A stretch of 64,000 bases of DNA from Lysinibacillus fusiformis (GCF_003049525.1 NZ_PYWL01000002.1:1-64000); one strand, 5' to 3'. Positions 42,360 to 52,147 are shown, counted from the first letter of the stretch. The notes: a model not told the origin generated them from the letters alone. Made by a program: numbers and translations.

Positions 42360-42492
42360 GATGGGTGACATCGCAACAACAAAAGGGGCAAAAATGGTGA
42401 AAATTTCAAGTTAATGATGTTTTATTTTGGTAAATTTGTTATGGTAAATAAAGGTATTTAAAATGTATCATAATGATCGAGGAGTAATCGTG

Positions 42493-43623
42493 ATGAAAAG
42501 AAGAAAACGAATGTTATTTTTGGTGGCGCCCCTATTACTTTTAAGTGCTTGTAATAGTGAGATGGAGGGGGACACGAACAATGAGAAAAAGTATATATCG
42601 TCTATTCAAAAAAAGGAAACTTATGAAATTCAACATCCTGCTAAATTTAATATTGCTAGAGGCTCCATAATCAAGAATATGAATAATGCATTAAATATGA
42701 ATGAAATAGAAAGAGGTTTAATGGATTTATCCATCCATCAATTTTCGACTGATAAGTTTTATTTGCAGGAAGGTCAATATTTAAGTGATGAAACGATTAG
42801 TCAATGGCTAAGTAGAAAAACAAATGATGATGTGGGTTTAAACCCTACTATCGAAAATAAAACCGATAATGTTTTAGAGGATGAAAAAAGGTATCCCTTA
42901 ATCCTTTCCCATGTATTGGAACAAAATTTTATTAATAAAGAAACTAGTAAAATGGAAGGCATGTCGATCGCCATATCGTTAAATGAATATTATGACATAC
43001 GAGTAACTGATGATGAAGGTTTAATTTACACTGGGCAAGTGAAAGTAGACCAAAACGATGATGGTGTCGATGATGTCAAAAACTTTGGTAAAAAAGTAGC
43101 TGAAAAAATAGTTAAAGATATTAGGGGAAATGTAAAAATACCGAATGTTCCTATTTACCTTACGTTATTTCAAGAATCGAATATAAATGATATTATTCCA
43201 GGGGTATTTTTAGCGGAAACGTTTATTGCTCAGGGGGAAGCTACCATTATAAAATGGGCTGAAATAGATAAGAAATTTTATATATTCCCCTCGGAAGCGT
43301 TATATAGTTTAGATCAAAATATGTATACTAAATTATTACTTTTCAAAGAGGACATCCAGGAAGGATTTAAACATTTAAACCTAAAAATATTTGGCAAGCT
43401 ACGATATGAAGAAGGTAAATTAACAGATATTCAAATAGAGGTGAACGCTCCACTTATAAATGAACCAGAGTTGATTGGTCTATTACAGCTCATAAGTACC
43501 AATTTAAATAGGATATTAATCGATTATATTCCCATTACAGTTCGGATCATTGATCAGCAACAAGATGTAGGAATTGTCCTTTGGGACCCTATTGAAAAAC
43601 AAGTTTTTGCAAAGCCTATTTAA
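42493..43623 (+). CDS. CamS-family (sex-pheromone cAM373-type) lipoprotein
   Basis: A 376-residue lipoprotein with signal sequence MKRRKRMLFLVAPLLLLSAC, the cysteine at residue 20 being lipidated. The body has IARGSIIKNMNNALNMNEIERGLMDLS, then KDIRGNVKIPNVPIYLTLFQ and GVFLAETFIAQGEA, which match the CamS family of low-GC Gram-positives. In Enterococcus the pheromone is cut from the signal peptide; the mature lipoprotein's job is unknown. The start is ATG 42493 behind GAGGAG. The longer upstream frame has no signal peptide. It is not followed by the usual ligase/pcrA neighbours of Staphylococcus camS. Confidence 0.82.
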   Translation: MKRRKRMLFLVAPLLLLSACNSEMEGDTNNEKKYISSIQKKETYEIQHPAKFNIARGSIIKNMNNALNMNEIERGLMDLSIHQFSTDKFYLQEGQYLSDETISQWLSRKTNDDVGLNPTIENKTDNVLEDEKRYPLILSHVLEQNFINKETSKMEGMSIAISLNEYYDIRVTDDEGLIYTGQVKVDQNDDGVDDVKNFGKKVAEKIVKDIRGNVKIPNVPIYLTLFQESNINDIIPGVFLAETFIAQGEATIIKWAEIDKKFYIFPSEALYSLDQNMYTKLLLFKEDIQEGFKHLNLKIFGKLRYEEGKLTDIQIEVNAPLINEPELIGLLQLISTNLNRILIDYIPITVRIIDQQQDVGIVLWDPIEKQVFAKPI

Positions 43624-43657
43624 CTTCTCGACAACGTAAATGTTTATTTATAACTAG

Positions 43658-43825
43658 TATTTGGATGAATTAAAATTAGGGGAACTATCCACATTATTAA
43701 AGCTTATGACCCATAGGCTAGCTGTTAATAAAGAGGTCAAACTTTTCATGGATACCACTGCCTTTGGTGATATCTTTTATTATGATAATAGCTATATTTC
43801 TCTTTATAGTAAGTGTTTAAAATAA
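43658..43825 (+). pseudogene. Fragment resembling a GAD-like/DUF1851 immunity-type protein
   Basis: About 55 codons from after a TAG to the TAA at 43823-43825, with no ribosome-binding site. The translation has LMTHRLAVNKEVKLFMDTTA and AFGDIFYYDNSYISLYSK. The AFGDIFYYD core resembles the end of GAD-like/DUF1851 (Tdi1-type) proteins, which are often toxin-immunity or SMI1-like factors. The N-terminal half is missing. The likeness was judged by eye only. Confidence 0.3.
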
Positions 43826-43833
43826 TAACGTCT

Positions 43834-43866
43834 AGGTGCTCATTCAACTGAGGCACCTCTTTTTTA
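43834..43866 (+). terminator. Terminator before the Fur-box gene
   Basis: AGGTGC pairs with GCACCT with an inner TCA/TGA pairing, followed by CTTTTTTA. Confidence 0.75.
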
Positions 43867-43905
43867 TGGCAAATGGCATTGCAATCTTATACATGAATGA
43901 GTATG

Positions 43906-43928
43906 ATGAAAATGATAATCATTTTCAT
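43906..43928 (+). promoter_or_regulatory. Fur box of the flavin monooxygenase gene
   Basis: A 23-base palindrome that is perfect apart from its central base, with core GAAAATGATAATCATTTTC. It ends 20 bases before the start codon. The match to the Fur consensus GATAATGATAATCATTATC is 17 of 19. Repression by iron is inferred. Confidence 0.88.
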
Positions 43929-43948
43929 TTAAGAGGAGTGGAGAATTC

Positions 43949-45232
43949 ATGAAAAGACATCTCATTATTGGTATGCATCTAGCTGTGCAAAACAAACATG
44001 GCGAGAAAGATGTGTTGATTGATGAGCATATTGCATTTGCGAAGCGTGCGGAGGCGGCTAAATTAGATTTTTTATTTAAAGCAGATTACTTAATGGCTCA
44101 TCCAGAATTAATGGCTAAAACAAAAGGTACAGTTGGGTTAGACCCTAGCTTTTTATTGACAGCAGTGGCAAGAGAAACGAAGCAAATAGGTTTAGTCACT
44201 ACCATTTCTACATCCTTTATACCACCCTATTTAATTGCCCGACAATTACAATCCTTGAATTGGATTAGTGGGGGACGTGTAGGATGGAATATCGTGACCT
44301 CCATTGATGGTGCCTATAATTTTAGTAACGAGGCTATGCCTTCCTCAGAGGAGCGTTATGCTAAAGCGGCTGAATGTACTAAGGTTGTGAAGCAGCTATG
44401 GCATAGTAATCCTTATGAAATGTTAGAAACAGATGGCAATATAGAGAAAATAAAAGAACTTATGAAGCCAATCAATCATGAGGGAGAGTTTTTCCATATA
44501 AAGGGACCGTTAAATATACCGATGCATCCGGCGGGAGAAATTCCATTATTTCAAGCAGGAGCATCGGACGTGGGGCGACAATTTGCAGCAACCGTATCCA
44601 ATGCCATTTTTGCGGCGACACCAGCTATGGAAGTTGGTATTGAAATGCGCAATGATTTACGGAAACGAGCTGTTAACGTGGGACGTACAGCAGATGATAT
44701 ACGTTTATTACCAGGACTCTATTTCTTTATTGGAGATACATATGAAGAAGCATTAGACATGTACCATCATGCACACGCACATTTAACCCTGGAGCGTCGT
44801 TACGATGCTTTAGAGTCAGTCATTGGTTTGAATATTCGACATATGGCACTACATGATCCTGTAACAGTGGATATGTTACCACCCGAGAATCAAAAAGTAC
44901 GCAGTCGAACACATGCTGATCTTGTTCGTCGTTACATCATGGAAAATGAACCATCAGTTGAAGTACTGCTTGCTCGTCCAGAAGTAATTGGTTCAGCACA
45001 TCTTGTAGCAATCGGCACACCACAGCATATTGTCGATCAAATCGTTACTTTTTATGAGGAGGGGGCATTGGATGGCTTTATTGCTGTTCCAGGTGGTCCT
45101 GAGAAATCTTTGGATTTATTCTTTAGCAAAGTTATCCCTCTGTTAATAGAGCGTGGGTTATTTCGAGCTGAATATGAAGGTAGTACATTAAGTTCCCATT
45201 TAGGCTTAAACGCGCAATTATCTAATAAATAA
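43949..45232 (+). CDS. LLM-class FMN-dependent monooxygenase (NtaA/SnaA/DszA family)
   Basis: A 427-residue bacterial-luciferase-like enzyme. Features of the nitrilotriacetate-monooxygenase group are IGMHLAVQNKHG near the N-terminus, GLVTTISTSFIPPYLIARQL, SGGRVGWNIVTS and ERYAKAAE. It would use FMNH2 from a separate reductase and oxygen to cleave a C-N or C-S bond. A near-perfect Fur box lies 20 bases upstream, so it should be made under iron lack; attack on an iron-binding chelator is a plausible role. The ribosome-binding site AAGAGGAG precedes ATG 43949. No flavin reductase or transporter gene is adjacent. Confidence 0.88.
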   Translation: MKRHLIIGMHLAVQNKHGEKDVLIDEHIAFAKRAEAAKLDFLFKADYLMAHPELMAKTKGTVGLDPSFLLTAVARETKQIGLVTTISTSFIPPYLIARQLQSLNWISGGRVGWNIVTSIDGAYNFSNEAMPSSEERYAKAAECTKVVKQLWHSNPYEMLETDGNIEKIKELMKPINHEGEFFHIKGPLNIPMHPAGEIPLFQAGASDVGRQFAATVSNAIFAATPAMEVGIEMRNDLRKRAVNVGRTADDIRLLPGLYFFIGDTYEEALDMYHHAHAHLTLERRYDALESVIGLNIRHMALHDPVTVDMLPPENQKVRSRTHADLVRRYIMENEPSVEVLLARPEVIGSAHLVAIGTPQHIVDQIVTFYEEGALDGFIAVPGGPEKSLDLFFSKVIPLLIERGLFRAEYEGSTLSSHLGLNAQLSNK

Positions 45233-45234
45233 AC

Positions 45235-45269
45235 AAAAAAGGGCAAACAAATAGTTTTGCCCTTTTTTT
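45235..45269. terminator. Bidirectional terminator between convergent genes
   Basis: AAAAAAGGGCAAA pairs with TTTGCCCTTTTTTT, giving T-runs on both strands. Confidence 0.92.
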
Positions 45270-45270
45270 G

Positions 45271-46197
45271 CTAGAAGCTCATCCGAACATTAATAGGATA
45301 AAGATAGGTTGATTCGGGTAGTTCAATTGTTACCCAATTATCAATATGGATGACAGGTAAGCTTGCCCCCCCATATGTTGTTTGACCAATGGTACCGACT
45401 ACTTCAAGCCATGTATCTTCTGTGAGCGTAGGTGCCTCAGGAAATTCTGTTAGAAAGCCTACGATACTTGCATCAGCGACACAATGGGTAATAAGAAATC
45501 TTGAAATAACTAGTTGCTGCTCTGTAAAGCTTTCCTCTTTTAAAACAAAGCCCTTTATTTGAATTTTCTTCCCTAAATAATTAGACAAATTTTGATTGAT
45601 TTCTTCATAGTAAATGGTATAGTCCTCATCGGTCATTTTCAGCATAGGCTGTTGTGAGAGCCGTTGCTTTAATTGTTCATATTGTTTTTTCGTCATCTCC
45701 TGTTTTTCTTCCAGAAGTCGGGGGTCAGCATCATGCTCATCGTAAATATTTTCATCGATCATTTCATTTGAAGTCAGGTAATCCTCTATTTTAGATGATT
45801 GATTTTGCTGAGTGATCATAAAAGCACCACCCTTTTTATCAGCGATGGCAGCATCCAAAATTTTAGCTGGCACGAAGAAGCCTGTCATGATGGGGGTTAT
45901 GATAATAAGGTAGGCTAGCCATTTTTTTCGTGTAGAAGGAGCGTGAACATGGTCGTGATTAGAGCAGCAAGCTTGCCCGATTGGATGATATGGATGGGAA
46001 GTCTTTGAGAAAGATATAACTGTTGTTGATTGCACAAGAAAAAGTATAAAAAATAAAGCGGCAGCTGTTTGACTAAGGCCTTCATATTTAGGGTTGATGA
46101 ATTTTGTTAGTTCTCCGGTCCAATGCAGATTGGCTATCATAGCCGAAAAAGCGAGGAGCATTAAGGCTCTTAGTGCTTGTTGCACGTGAAATTTCAT
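45271..46197 (-). CDS. TIGR03943/DUF1980-family permease subunit (YcgQ-like)
   Basis: A 308-residue membrane protein. Two N-terminal hydrophobic helices, a histidine/cysteine loop (HPYHPIGQACCSNHDHVHAP, likely metal-binding), a third helix near residue 95, then a long outer domain containing KKIQIKGFVLKEESF and an OB-like C-terminal part. It always occurs beside a DUF318-type permease, as here (12 bases). A Zur-like box stands before the pair, which suggests zinc or another metal as cargo. The start ATG 46197 follows AAGGGGG. Function not proven in any organism that I can name. Confidence 0.82.
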   Translation of the reverse strand: MKFHVQQALRALMLLAFSAMIANLHWTGELTKFINPKYEGLSQTAAALFFILFLVQSTTVISFSKTSHPYHPIGQACCSNHDHVHAPSTRKKWLAYLIIITPIMTGFFVPAKILDAAIADKKGGAFMITQQNQSSKIEDYLTSNEMIDENIYDEHDADPRLLEEKQEMTKKQYEQLKQRLSQQPMLKMTDEDYTIYYEEINQNLSNYLGKKIQIKGFVLKEESFTEQQLVISRFLITHCVADASIVGFLTEFPEAPTLTEDTWLEVVGTIGQTTYGGASLPVIHIDNWVTIELPESTYLYPINVRMSF

Positions 46198-46208
46198 AGT
46201 TTACCCCC

Positions 46209-47207
46209 TTAGAGATACGCTGAAAGAATCCATATACTAATGTAGACAACTGTAGCCACTAAGGCGATTAACGAGAAGACAAATTTTAAGCGAAATACGC
46301 TCATCAACATGATAGTATTTTTCAAGTCAATCATCGGTCCGAAAATAAGAAATGCAAGAATGGATGGTGTGGAGAAAACTGCGCTAAAGGATGCGCCAAT
46401 AAAGGCATCGGCCTCCGAACAAAGGGATAAAATGAAGGCTAAGCCCATCATGACCAAAATTGAGGAGGATACACCATCTCCAATTTCGACGAGTGCCTTG
46501 GTAGATACAAAGGTTTGCACAAAGGCAGCTAAAAACGCCCCAATAATGAAGTATTTGCCCACATCAAAAAATTCATCAATGGCATGTTTAAACATATTCA
46601 TTAGTTTTGTGACGAAGGATGTTTGTTGATTAGTAGTTGTCAATGAATAGGGCTGTAAGGAACGTTTAAATTGTGAGCCTTTAAAAAACAAGCTGATGAG
46701 TAATGCGACTACAATGGCAATGACAAAGCCAATTAGCATCCGAAGGCTAGCTATTCTTAAATCATTGCCAAATGCCATATAGGTAGAAAGAATAACGACT
46801 GGATTAATGAGCGGGCCAGTTAACATAAATCCCATAGCTGCATGTATAGGTACCCCTTTGGCAATCAATCTTTTAACAATCGGAACAATTCCACATTCAC
46901 AGGCTGGAAATAAGGCTCCTATAAGACAGCTCATAACAACGGCCAACAGAGGGTTTCGAGGGATCCACCTTTGGATATGTTCCTCTGTAATAAAAATTTG
47001 AATAAAGCCAGCAATGAGTATCCCAATTAAGACAAATGGTAATGCCTCAATTAAAATACTTAAAAAAATGGTGTTCAAACTGAGTAAAGAGGAGCTTAGA
47101 TTGTTCAGTGCAGAGATGTTGAACAAGATTAGCGATAGAATGCTAATAAATAGAATGAAGAGGAACCAAAAATTCAATCCATATTTAGAGTAAGCAAGAT
47201 GTACCAC
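46209..47207 (-). CDS. DUF318 / YcgR-like permease
   Basis: A 332-residue integral membrane protein with about eight helices. It has the family motifs LPFVLIGILIAGFIQIFI, FPACECGIVPIVKRLIAKG (the conserved CECG) and MLTGPLINPVV, and near the end CSEADAFIGASF. The CECG and S-E-A-D motifs suggest metal or thiol contact. The start is GTG 47207 behind AAGGAGGT. It is the first gene of a two-gene operon with the DUF1980 protein. The Zur-like box just upstream points to a role in metal export or uptake under zinc lack. Confidence 0.85.
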   Translation of the reverse strand: MVHLAYSKYGLNFWFLFILFISILSLILFNISALNNLSSSLLSLNTIFLSILIEALPFVLIGILIAGFIQIFITEEHIQRWIPRNPLLAVVMSCLIGALFPACECGIVPIVKRLIAKGVPIHAAMGFMLTGPLINPVVILSTYMAFGNDLRIASLRMLIGFVIAIVVALLISLFFKGSQFKRSLQPYSLTTTNQQTSFVTKLMNMFKHAIDEFFDVGKYFIIGAFLAAFVQTFVSTKALVEIGDGVSSSILVMMGLAFILSLCSEADAFIGASFSAVFSTPSILAFLIFGPMIDLKNTIMLMSVFRLKFVFSLIALVATVVYISIWILSAYL

Positions 47208-47220
47208 AAATACCTCCTTA

Positions 47221-47240
47221 AAATGTAATGATTACGCTTT
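47221..47240 (-). promoter_or_regulatory. Probable Zur box
   Basis: AAATGTAATGATTACGCTTT contains the GTAAT-G-ATTAC core of the Bacillus Zur operator (consensus TCGTAATNATTACGA). It ends about 14 bases before the GTG start of the permease gene and abuts its ribosome-binding site. Confidence 0.65.
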
Positions 47241-47333
47241 AATACAAGGTATGTGATAAAAGTTTCTGTTAGTACTTTCAAAAAGAAAGAGAAAATAAAA
47301 GCTAGTTCCCACCAACTTATTATTTTCTCTCCT

Positions 47334-48521
47334 TTAATGATGAGCATATTTAGTTCTATATTGCTTAGGGGTGATACCCGTAAATTTCTTGAAAACTTTA
47401 ATAAAATAGCTTTGGTCAGTGAAATTAAGTAAAGAGCCGATATCTAAGATTGGATAGTTTGTAAATGTTAAGAGCTTCTTCGCCTCATCAATCCTTTGCT
47501 GCTGAATATATTCAGTAAAGGAAATCTCTACTTCCTTTTTAAATAGGGAGGAAAGATAATTAGGGCTTAAATGGCAAATAGCTGAAAGTTGATCGAGTGT
47601 TATATCTCCGTATAATTGATTTTCAATATAATGAATACAAGTAGTAATGGGAGCCGAATATTTCCTTGTTTTGGCTTGTGCTACACGACTTGTATAGTCG
47701 TAAATAGCTTCCTCCATTAACGAAAGAATGTCGATTATACTATTTTGATCCTCTAGTTTTTGAATGTAAAAATCACTTAGTGTAAAGGCTGTTTCTTCGT
47801 TTAACCCACCTTCAATTGCTGCACGACAAATTAGGGCAATCCCTGTAATCATCAAATATTGGACACTTTTTAAATTATTACGCTTTGAAAGTACGCCTAG
47901 TTCCGCTTGTTCAACAATGGAATAGTTCAAGACTTCTGTTAATTTCTCCATACGCCCATTTTTCACATTGTCTAATAATATTTTTTCATAGTAAAGATTT
48001 GTATGAACAATATCATTTCTTCTGGCATACGAAAGCTCAAGCGCTGTATGTCCCTCATGACGAATAAGAGGCTTTAGCTCTTGGTTGTAATGAATTACCG
48101 CTGTTTTATTTAATTTCCGCTGATAGATGGAATAATAAACAAATAAACTAATAGCTAAGCGCTGCTGATAATGAAGAGTAGGAATCGGCTCGTGCTCATG
48201 ATAAGTGGCTTCCTCCAATTGTGGTGAAAGAGAGGGACCGACAATTATGGCTCCTAAATGCTGTTTGTTTATGATGAGGTTGATAAAGAAGAAATTAAAA
48301 TTAGCGATTGTGAAAAAAATCGGATAGTCCGATGAAGACGTATGGTAAGGATATATTTTCAATTGTTCCTTTATAGAATGATAGGATGGATGATTGAGAC
48401 ATTCCGCTGATGCATATTCAAAAATTATTTCTCCCGATGCATGAATATAAGAGACAGGAAGATGATGTGTTTCATAAACGAGTTGACTTATGTATTGAAG
48501 GTCGATAGTGGATATTTTCAC
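47334..48521 (-). CDS. AraC-family regulator with a long N-terminal sensor
   Basis: A 395-residue protein. The last 100 residues hold two helix-turn-helix motifs (LDQLSAICHLSPNYLSSLFKKE and the signature TDQSYFIKVFKKFTGITPKQYR). The first 280 residues form a sensor-like region of no recognised family, with repeated TT/YH-rich strands, then helices. This layout is seen in regulators such as the YSIRK-surface-antigen type. The start is GTG 48521 behind GAGGTG. It is divergent from an SDR gene, a possible target, and lies upstream on the same strand as the Zur-box permease pair. Confidence 0.82.
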   Translation of the reverse strand: MKISTIDLQYISQLVYETHHLPVSYIHASGEIIFEYASAECLNHPSYHSIKEQLKIYPYHTSSSDYPIFFTIANFNFFFINLIINKQHLGAIIVGPSLSPQLEEATYHEHEPIPTLHYQQRLAISLFVYYSIYQRKLNKTAVIHYNQELKPLIRHEGHTALELSYARRNDIVHTNLYYEKILLDNVKNGRMEKLTEVLNYSIVEQAELGVLSKRNNLKSVQYLMITGIALICRAAIEGGLNEETAFTLSDFYIQKLEDQNSIIDILSLMEEAIYDYTSRVAQAKTRKYSAPITTCIHYIENQLYGDITLDQLSAICHLSPNYLSSLFKKEVEISFTEYIQQQRIDEAKKLLTFTNYPILDIGSLLNFTDQSYFIKVFKKFTGITPKQYRTKYAHH

Positions 48522-48686
48522 GTGTTACACACCTCAGTTCTTCATGGTGCTTTCAAAATGAAAGCAGTTACAATTTTTATGGACAGACAATGGGAAAGTA
48601 CTATTTTGTGTAAAATAATACAATAAAAAAGGGGAAAGTAGCAATAAAATAGACCATGTATTCAACATACTAGGGAGGAATGGAAG

Positions 48687-49445
48687 ATGGAACTTTTAAA
48701 TAAAATTGCCGTAGTAACGGGTGCTGGAAGCGGTATTGGAAGAGCAAGCAGTTTAAAGCTTGCTAGCAACGGTGCAAAAGTCGTGATCGTTGATTTCAAC
48801 AAGGAAACGGGAGAAGAAACATTAAAATTGGTGAAAGAACAAGGCGGAGAGGGAATCTTCGTTCAAGCTGATGTTTCGAAAAGTGAAGATGTAAAGAAAT
48901 ATGTGAATGCTGCCGTTGAAACATACGGTCGTATTGATGTGTTTTTCAATAATGCAGGAGTGATTCAAAAAATTTCCCCATTAACAGAGATTGCTGATAG
49001 TGAATATGATCGCATTATGTCAATCAACGTAAAAGGAGTTTTTCTTGGCTTAAAACATGTGATTAAAGTTATGGAAGGACAAGGTAGCGGCTCTATTATA
49101 AACACAGCTTCAACGGCTGGTGTTCGCAGCGAGCATAGTATGGCTGTTTATTCTGCAAGTAAGCATGCAGTTATTGGTTTAACAAAATCTGCTTCATTAG
49201 AGTATGTGAAAAAAGGTATTCGAATCAATGCGATTTGTCCTGGTGGAGTGGAAACAGCGCTAACAAACAGTGTAACTGCTATGTTTGAAACAGGGGGCTA
49301 TATTCCAGAGGAAATTCCAAATATGAGAATGGGACGTTATGCTAAACCAGAAGAATTAGCAGAAATGGTTGTTTTCCTAGCATCAGACAAAGCAAGCTAT
49401 ATGACAGGCTCTATCGTAGTAGTTGATGGTGGCTTAACATTATAA
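48687..49445 (+). CDS. Short-chain dehydrogenase/reductase
   Basis: A 252-residue classical SDR. The cofactor site is VTGAGSGIGRAS with an aspartate at the end of beta-2 (VIVDFN), which favours NAD. NNAG is at about residue 89, and the catalytic Ser-Tyr-Lys set is seen as TASTAG and YSASKHAV. The end, SYMTGSIVVVDGG, is typical. The substrate is unknown. The start ATG 48687 follows AGGGAGGA. It is divergent from an AraC-type regulator and ends at a strong terminator. Confidence 0.92.
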   Translation: MELLNKIAVVTGAGSGIGRASSLKLASNGAKVVIVDFNKETGEETLKLVKEQGGEGIFVQADVSKSEDVKKYVNAAVETYGRIDVFFNNAGVIQKISPLTEIADSEYDRIMSINVKGVFLGLKHVIKVMEGQGSGSIINTASTAGVRSEHSMAVYSASKHAVIGLTKSASLEYVKKGIRINAICPGGVETALTNSVTAMFETGGYIPEEIPNMRMGRYAKPEELAEMVVFLASDKASYMTGSIVVVDGGLTL

Positions 49446-49452
49446 AATGAAG

Positions 49453-49487
49453 AAATCCAGTGAACAACTAGTCACTGGATTTTTTTA
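49453..49487. terminator. Terminator between the SDR and chemoreceptor genes
   Basis: AAATCCAGTGA pairs with TCACTGGATTT, followed by a seven-T run on the plus strand. Confidence 0.9.
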
Positions 49488-49502
49488 TGTTTATTTGACA
49501 AG

Positions 49503-51164
49503 CTATAATGTGAATTTTTTAAGCTCACTCATTAATGTATCCGTCATTTTTTGAAGATCGACGATTTTTGTATTTATTTTTTGGAAGGATACTAGTTGTT
49601 CCTGTGTTGAGGCTGAAATTTCCTCTGTACCTGCGGCTGTTTCTTCTGTAATCGCAGAAATATTTTCAATCGTACCATTCACTTGCTGGCTCATTTCATT
49701 TGTTTGCATCATTTCCTTAGTGAGATGCTGTAAATCATGATGGATATCAGTAATATGATTAGTAATGGCTGCAAATGAATGTTCCGTTTCTAGCATTGAT
49801 TGTGCTTGCTCATTTGAAAGGTCATGCCCTCTTTCAGCCGTAGCTAGGATGTGATCTATACCACCTTGAATATGAGTAACCATTGAAGAAATTAAATTTG
49901 TCGCATGTTCCGTTTCAGAAGAAAGCTTTTTAACTTCATCGGCTACGACGGCAAATCCTTTTCCTGCTTCGCCAGCACGAGCTGCTTCAATAGCCGCATT
50001 TAAAGCTAGCAAATTTGTTTGACTGGCAATTGTATGAACAGCATTAGCGGCTCCTTCGATTTCTGTTGTAAATTGTGAAAATTGAGTAACAGCATTTTTA
50101 ATTGCTAGTGAGGCACCTTGAATATCCTTCGCAATAGTAGATTGTTTTTCCAATGTATATTGCCCATTTTGAACGGCATCCAATGCCTGTTTACCATGTA
50201 TAGCTGATTGCTCTGTTGTGTGAGCAACGGATTTAAATTGATCCGACATATTATTCATAAGAATCGCGACAGATTGAATATCTTCTGACATCGTGTAACT
50301 ACCCTTTGCTAATTCGTCCGTAGATACTGCTACTTGATTGCTACCTTCGTTAATATTTTGCATATGGCTTGTTACATCCTGTGTAAATAAACTAACATCC
50401 TTGCCTATTTGATCGATGGATAACACGGTGCTCTTTAAATTCGTCATCATTTGTGAAAAACTTTCAGTCAATCGATCAATTTCATAACGGCTATTTGATT
50501 GATAGGAAAGGGTGGAGGTATCTATCGTGAGATCCCCAGTAGCCGCGCTCTGTGCACATTCTACAATTTGGTTGATAGGTTTCGTAATTCTTTTAGCAGC
50601 TACATAGGAATAAACAATTGTTGCTAAGATTAATAGGACACTACCTATGATAGCTGTTGTAATAATAAAACCGATTTTTTGCTTTGTTACTTGTATCATT
50701 TCTTGATACCATTCATTCGTTTCTTTTTTGAGCAAATACATATCATTTAAAATGCCTTTAATTCGAAGAGATTGCTTTTTAACTTCTGGACGATTGTCCT
50801 CTTGCAGGCCCGCTTTTGTAGCTTTTTCAAGAGCTGCAAATTTATCTGTAATTTTACTAATTAATTTCTGATGTTCAGGAATTTTCGATAGGGATGCTAA
50901 TGCATCTAAATTGACTTTTGTTTCTTGTAAGATAGCAAGTGCTTCGTTTTTATTGGCCTCACTATCTAAATAGGTGTAGTTATTTAATGATTGGCTAGCA
51001 ACTACGAAGCTTTGTTCAAGCTCTTTCACTGAGAGTAATAGTGCGGTATCATCTTGAGCCGTTGTTTGAATGGAAAATGTTTGAACAATAATAAAACCAA
51101 TCATCCCCATTGCCAGCAAGATGGGGATCAATGTGTTCATAAATAATTTCTTTCGTAGTGTCAC
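49503..51164 (-). CDS. Methyl-accepting chemotaxis protein
   Basis: A 553-residue transmembrane chemoreceptor. Helix 1 is at about residues 9-28 and helix 2 at about 172-195; between them lies a helical four-helix-bundle-type sensor of about 140 residues. A HAMP domain follows ([14 protein letters not shown]), then the signalling helices with the hairpin [20 protein letters not shown] and [14 protein letters not shown]. Start GTG 51164 overlaps the stop of the BMP lipoprotein gene as GTGA. This overlap, and a sigma-D-type promoter before the lipoprotein, suggest that the lipoprotein delivers ligand to this receptor. The C-terminus lacks an obvious CheR-docking pentapeptide. Confidence 0.92.
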   Translation of the reverse strand: MTLRKKLFMNTLIPILLAMGMIGFIIVQTFSIQTTAQDDTALLLSVKELEQSFVVASQSLNNYTYLDSEANKNEALAILQETKVNLDALASLSKIPEHQKLISKITDKFAALEKATKAGLQEDNRPEVKKQSLRIKGILNDMYLLKKETNEWYQEMIQVTKQKIGFIITTAIIGSVLLILATIVYSYVAAKRITKPINQIVECAQSAATGDLTIDTSTLSYQSNSRYEIDRLTESFSQMMTNLKSTVLSIDQIGKDVSLFTQDVTSHMQNINEGSNQVAVSTDELAKGSYTMSEDIQSVAILMNNMSDQFKSVAHTTEQSAIHGKQALDAVQNGQYTLEKQSTIAKDIQGASLAIKNAVTQFSQFTTEIEGAANAVHTIASQTNLLALNAAIEAARAGEAGKGFAVVADEVKKLSSETEHATNLISSMVTHIQGGIDHILATAERGHDLSNEQAQSMLETEHSFAAITNHITDIHHDLQHLTKEMMQTNEMSQQVNGTIENISAITEETAAGTEEISASTQEQLVSFQKINTKIVDLQKMTDTLMSELKKFTL

Positions 51165-52147
51165 TGACTATCCCTCTTTTCTGCAGAAACTTTTATCGAG
51201 CCTGAAACAATTGCTTCACGGGCTTTTTCAATGGCGGCTTGTTGCTCAGACGTTAATGTAATCACACGGATATCAGCTAGTCCTACACCTTGCTCGGCTA
51301 GTCCTAGAGCCAAGGATTTTTCAGTTAATTTACCTTCGTCCACCAATGTTTTTGCGAGTTGAAAAACAGCATGGTCAACATTCTTTAACATAGAAGTGAC
51401 GACTGTTTTTTCAGCAATATAAAATTGATCGATATCAACCCCAGCTGCATAAATTCCCATCTCTTCAGCTTTTTTAATCGCCCCAAAGCCTGTAAAACCA
51501 GCAGCGTGGTAAATAAAATCAACTTGATTTTGGATATATTTATCAGCGATTGCCGCACCAGCCTGTGTATCATCAAAGGTTCCTGCATAGTCACTCATAA
51601 TTTCAATATTTGGGTTTACATAGCCAGCTCCTTCTATAAAACCATTTTCAAAGTGATGGATAACAGGAGCATCTGCCCCACCAATAAAGCCGATTTTTCC
51701 TGTTTTGCTTGTCATAGCAGCCACCATACCAACTAAGAAACTTCCTTCTTGCTCCTTAAAGGTAATAGAGATAATGTTGTTCACATCTGACTGTCCATCA
51801 ATCAATACAAATTGTTGCTCAGGGAATTGCTTCGCAGTCTTTTCTAGTGCCTCTTGTACAGAAAAACCGAGACCAATGATAATATCATATTTTTCTTCTA
51901 CAAGCTCCTGTAGCTTTTCCTCATAATTTCCATCTGGTGCCTCTTTATAATCAAATAAAATACCAAGTTCATCCCGCGCCTTTTCAAGTCCTTTAAAAGC
52001 AGAATCGTTGAATGATTCATCTCCAAGTCCAGCATCCGATAGTAAAACTCCTATCTTATAACCTTCCGTGGATGTTTCTGTCTGAGCCGATGAACAGCCT
52101 GCTATTAATAGAGCAATCAAAAGACAAGCCACCATTAATTTCTTCAA
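51161..52147 (-). CDS. BMP-family (Med/TmpC type) substrate-binding lipoprotein
   Basis: A 328-residue lipoprotein with signal [18 protein letters not shown] and the cysteine at residue 18. The body shows [44 protein letters not shown] and GVDIDQFY, which are the nucleoside-contact regions of the BMP family. Relatives bind purine nucleosides for ABC import; Bacillus Med is a regulator-like relative. No importer genes are adjacent. Instead it overlaps the chemoreceptor by four bases, and start TTG 52147 follows CAGGAGGT. A role in chemotaxis toward a nucleoside-like ligand is inferred. Confidence 0.9.
   Translation of the reverse strand: MKKLMVACLLIALLIAGCSSAQTETSTEGYKIGVLLSDAGLGDESFNDSAFKGLEKARDELGILFDYKEAPDGNYEEKLQELVEEKYDIIIGLGFSVQEALEKTAKQFPEQQFVLIDGQSDVNNIISITFKEQEGSFLVGMVAAMTSKTGKIGFIGGADAPVIHHFENGFIEGAGYVNPNIEIMSDYAGTFDDTQAGAAIADKYIQNQVDFIYHAAGFTGFGAIKKAEEMGIYAAGVDIDQFYIAEKTVVTSMLKNVDHAVFQLAKTLVDEGKLTEKSLALGLAEQGVGLADIRVITLTSEQQAAIEKAREAIVSGSIKVSAEKRDSQ

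Larger units (their letters stand above)
43624..43948. other. Spacer with a gene remnant, terminator and Fur box
   Basis: About 325 bases between the CamS-like and monooxygenase genes. Contents listed separately are a decayed coding fragment, a terminator and a Fur box. Confidence 0.6.
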
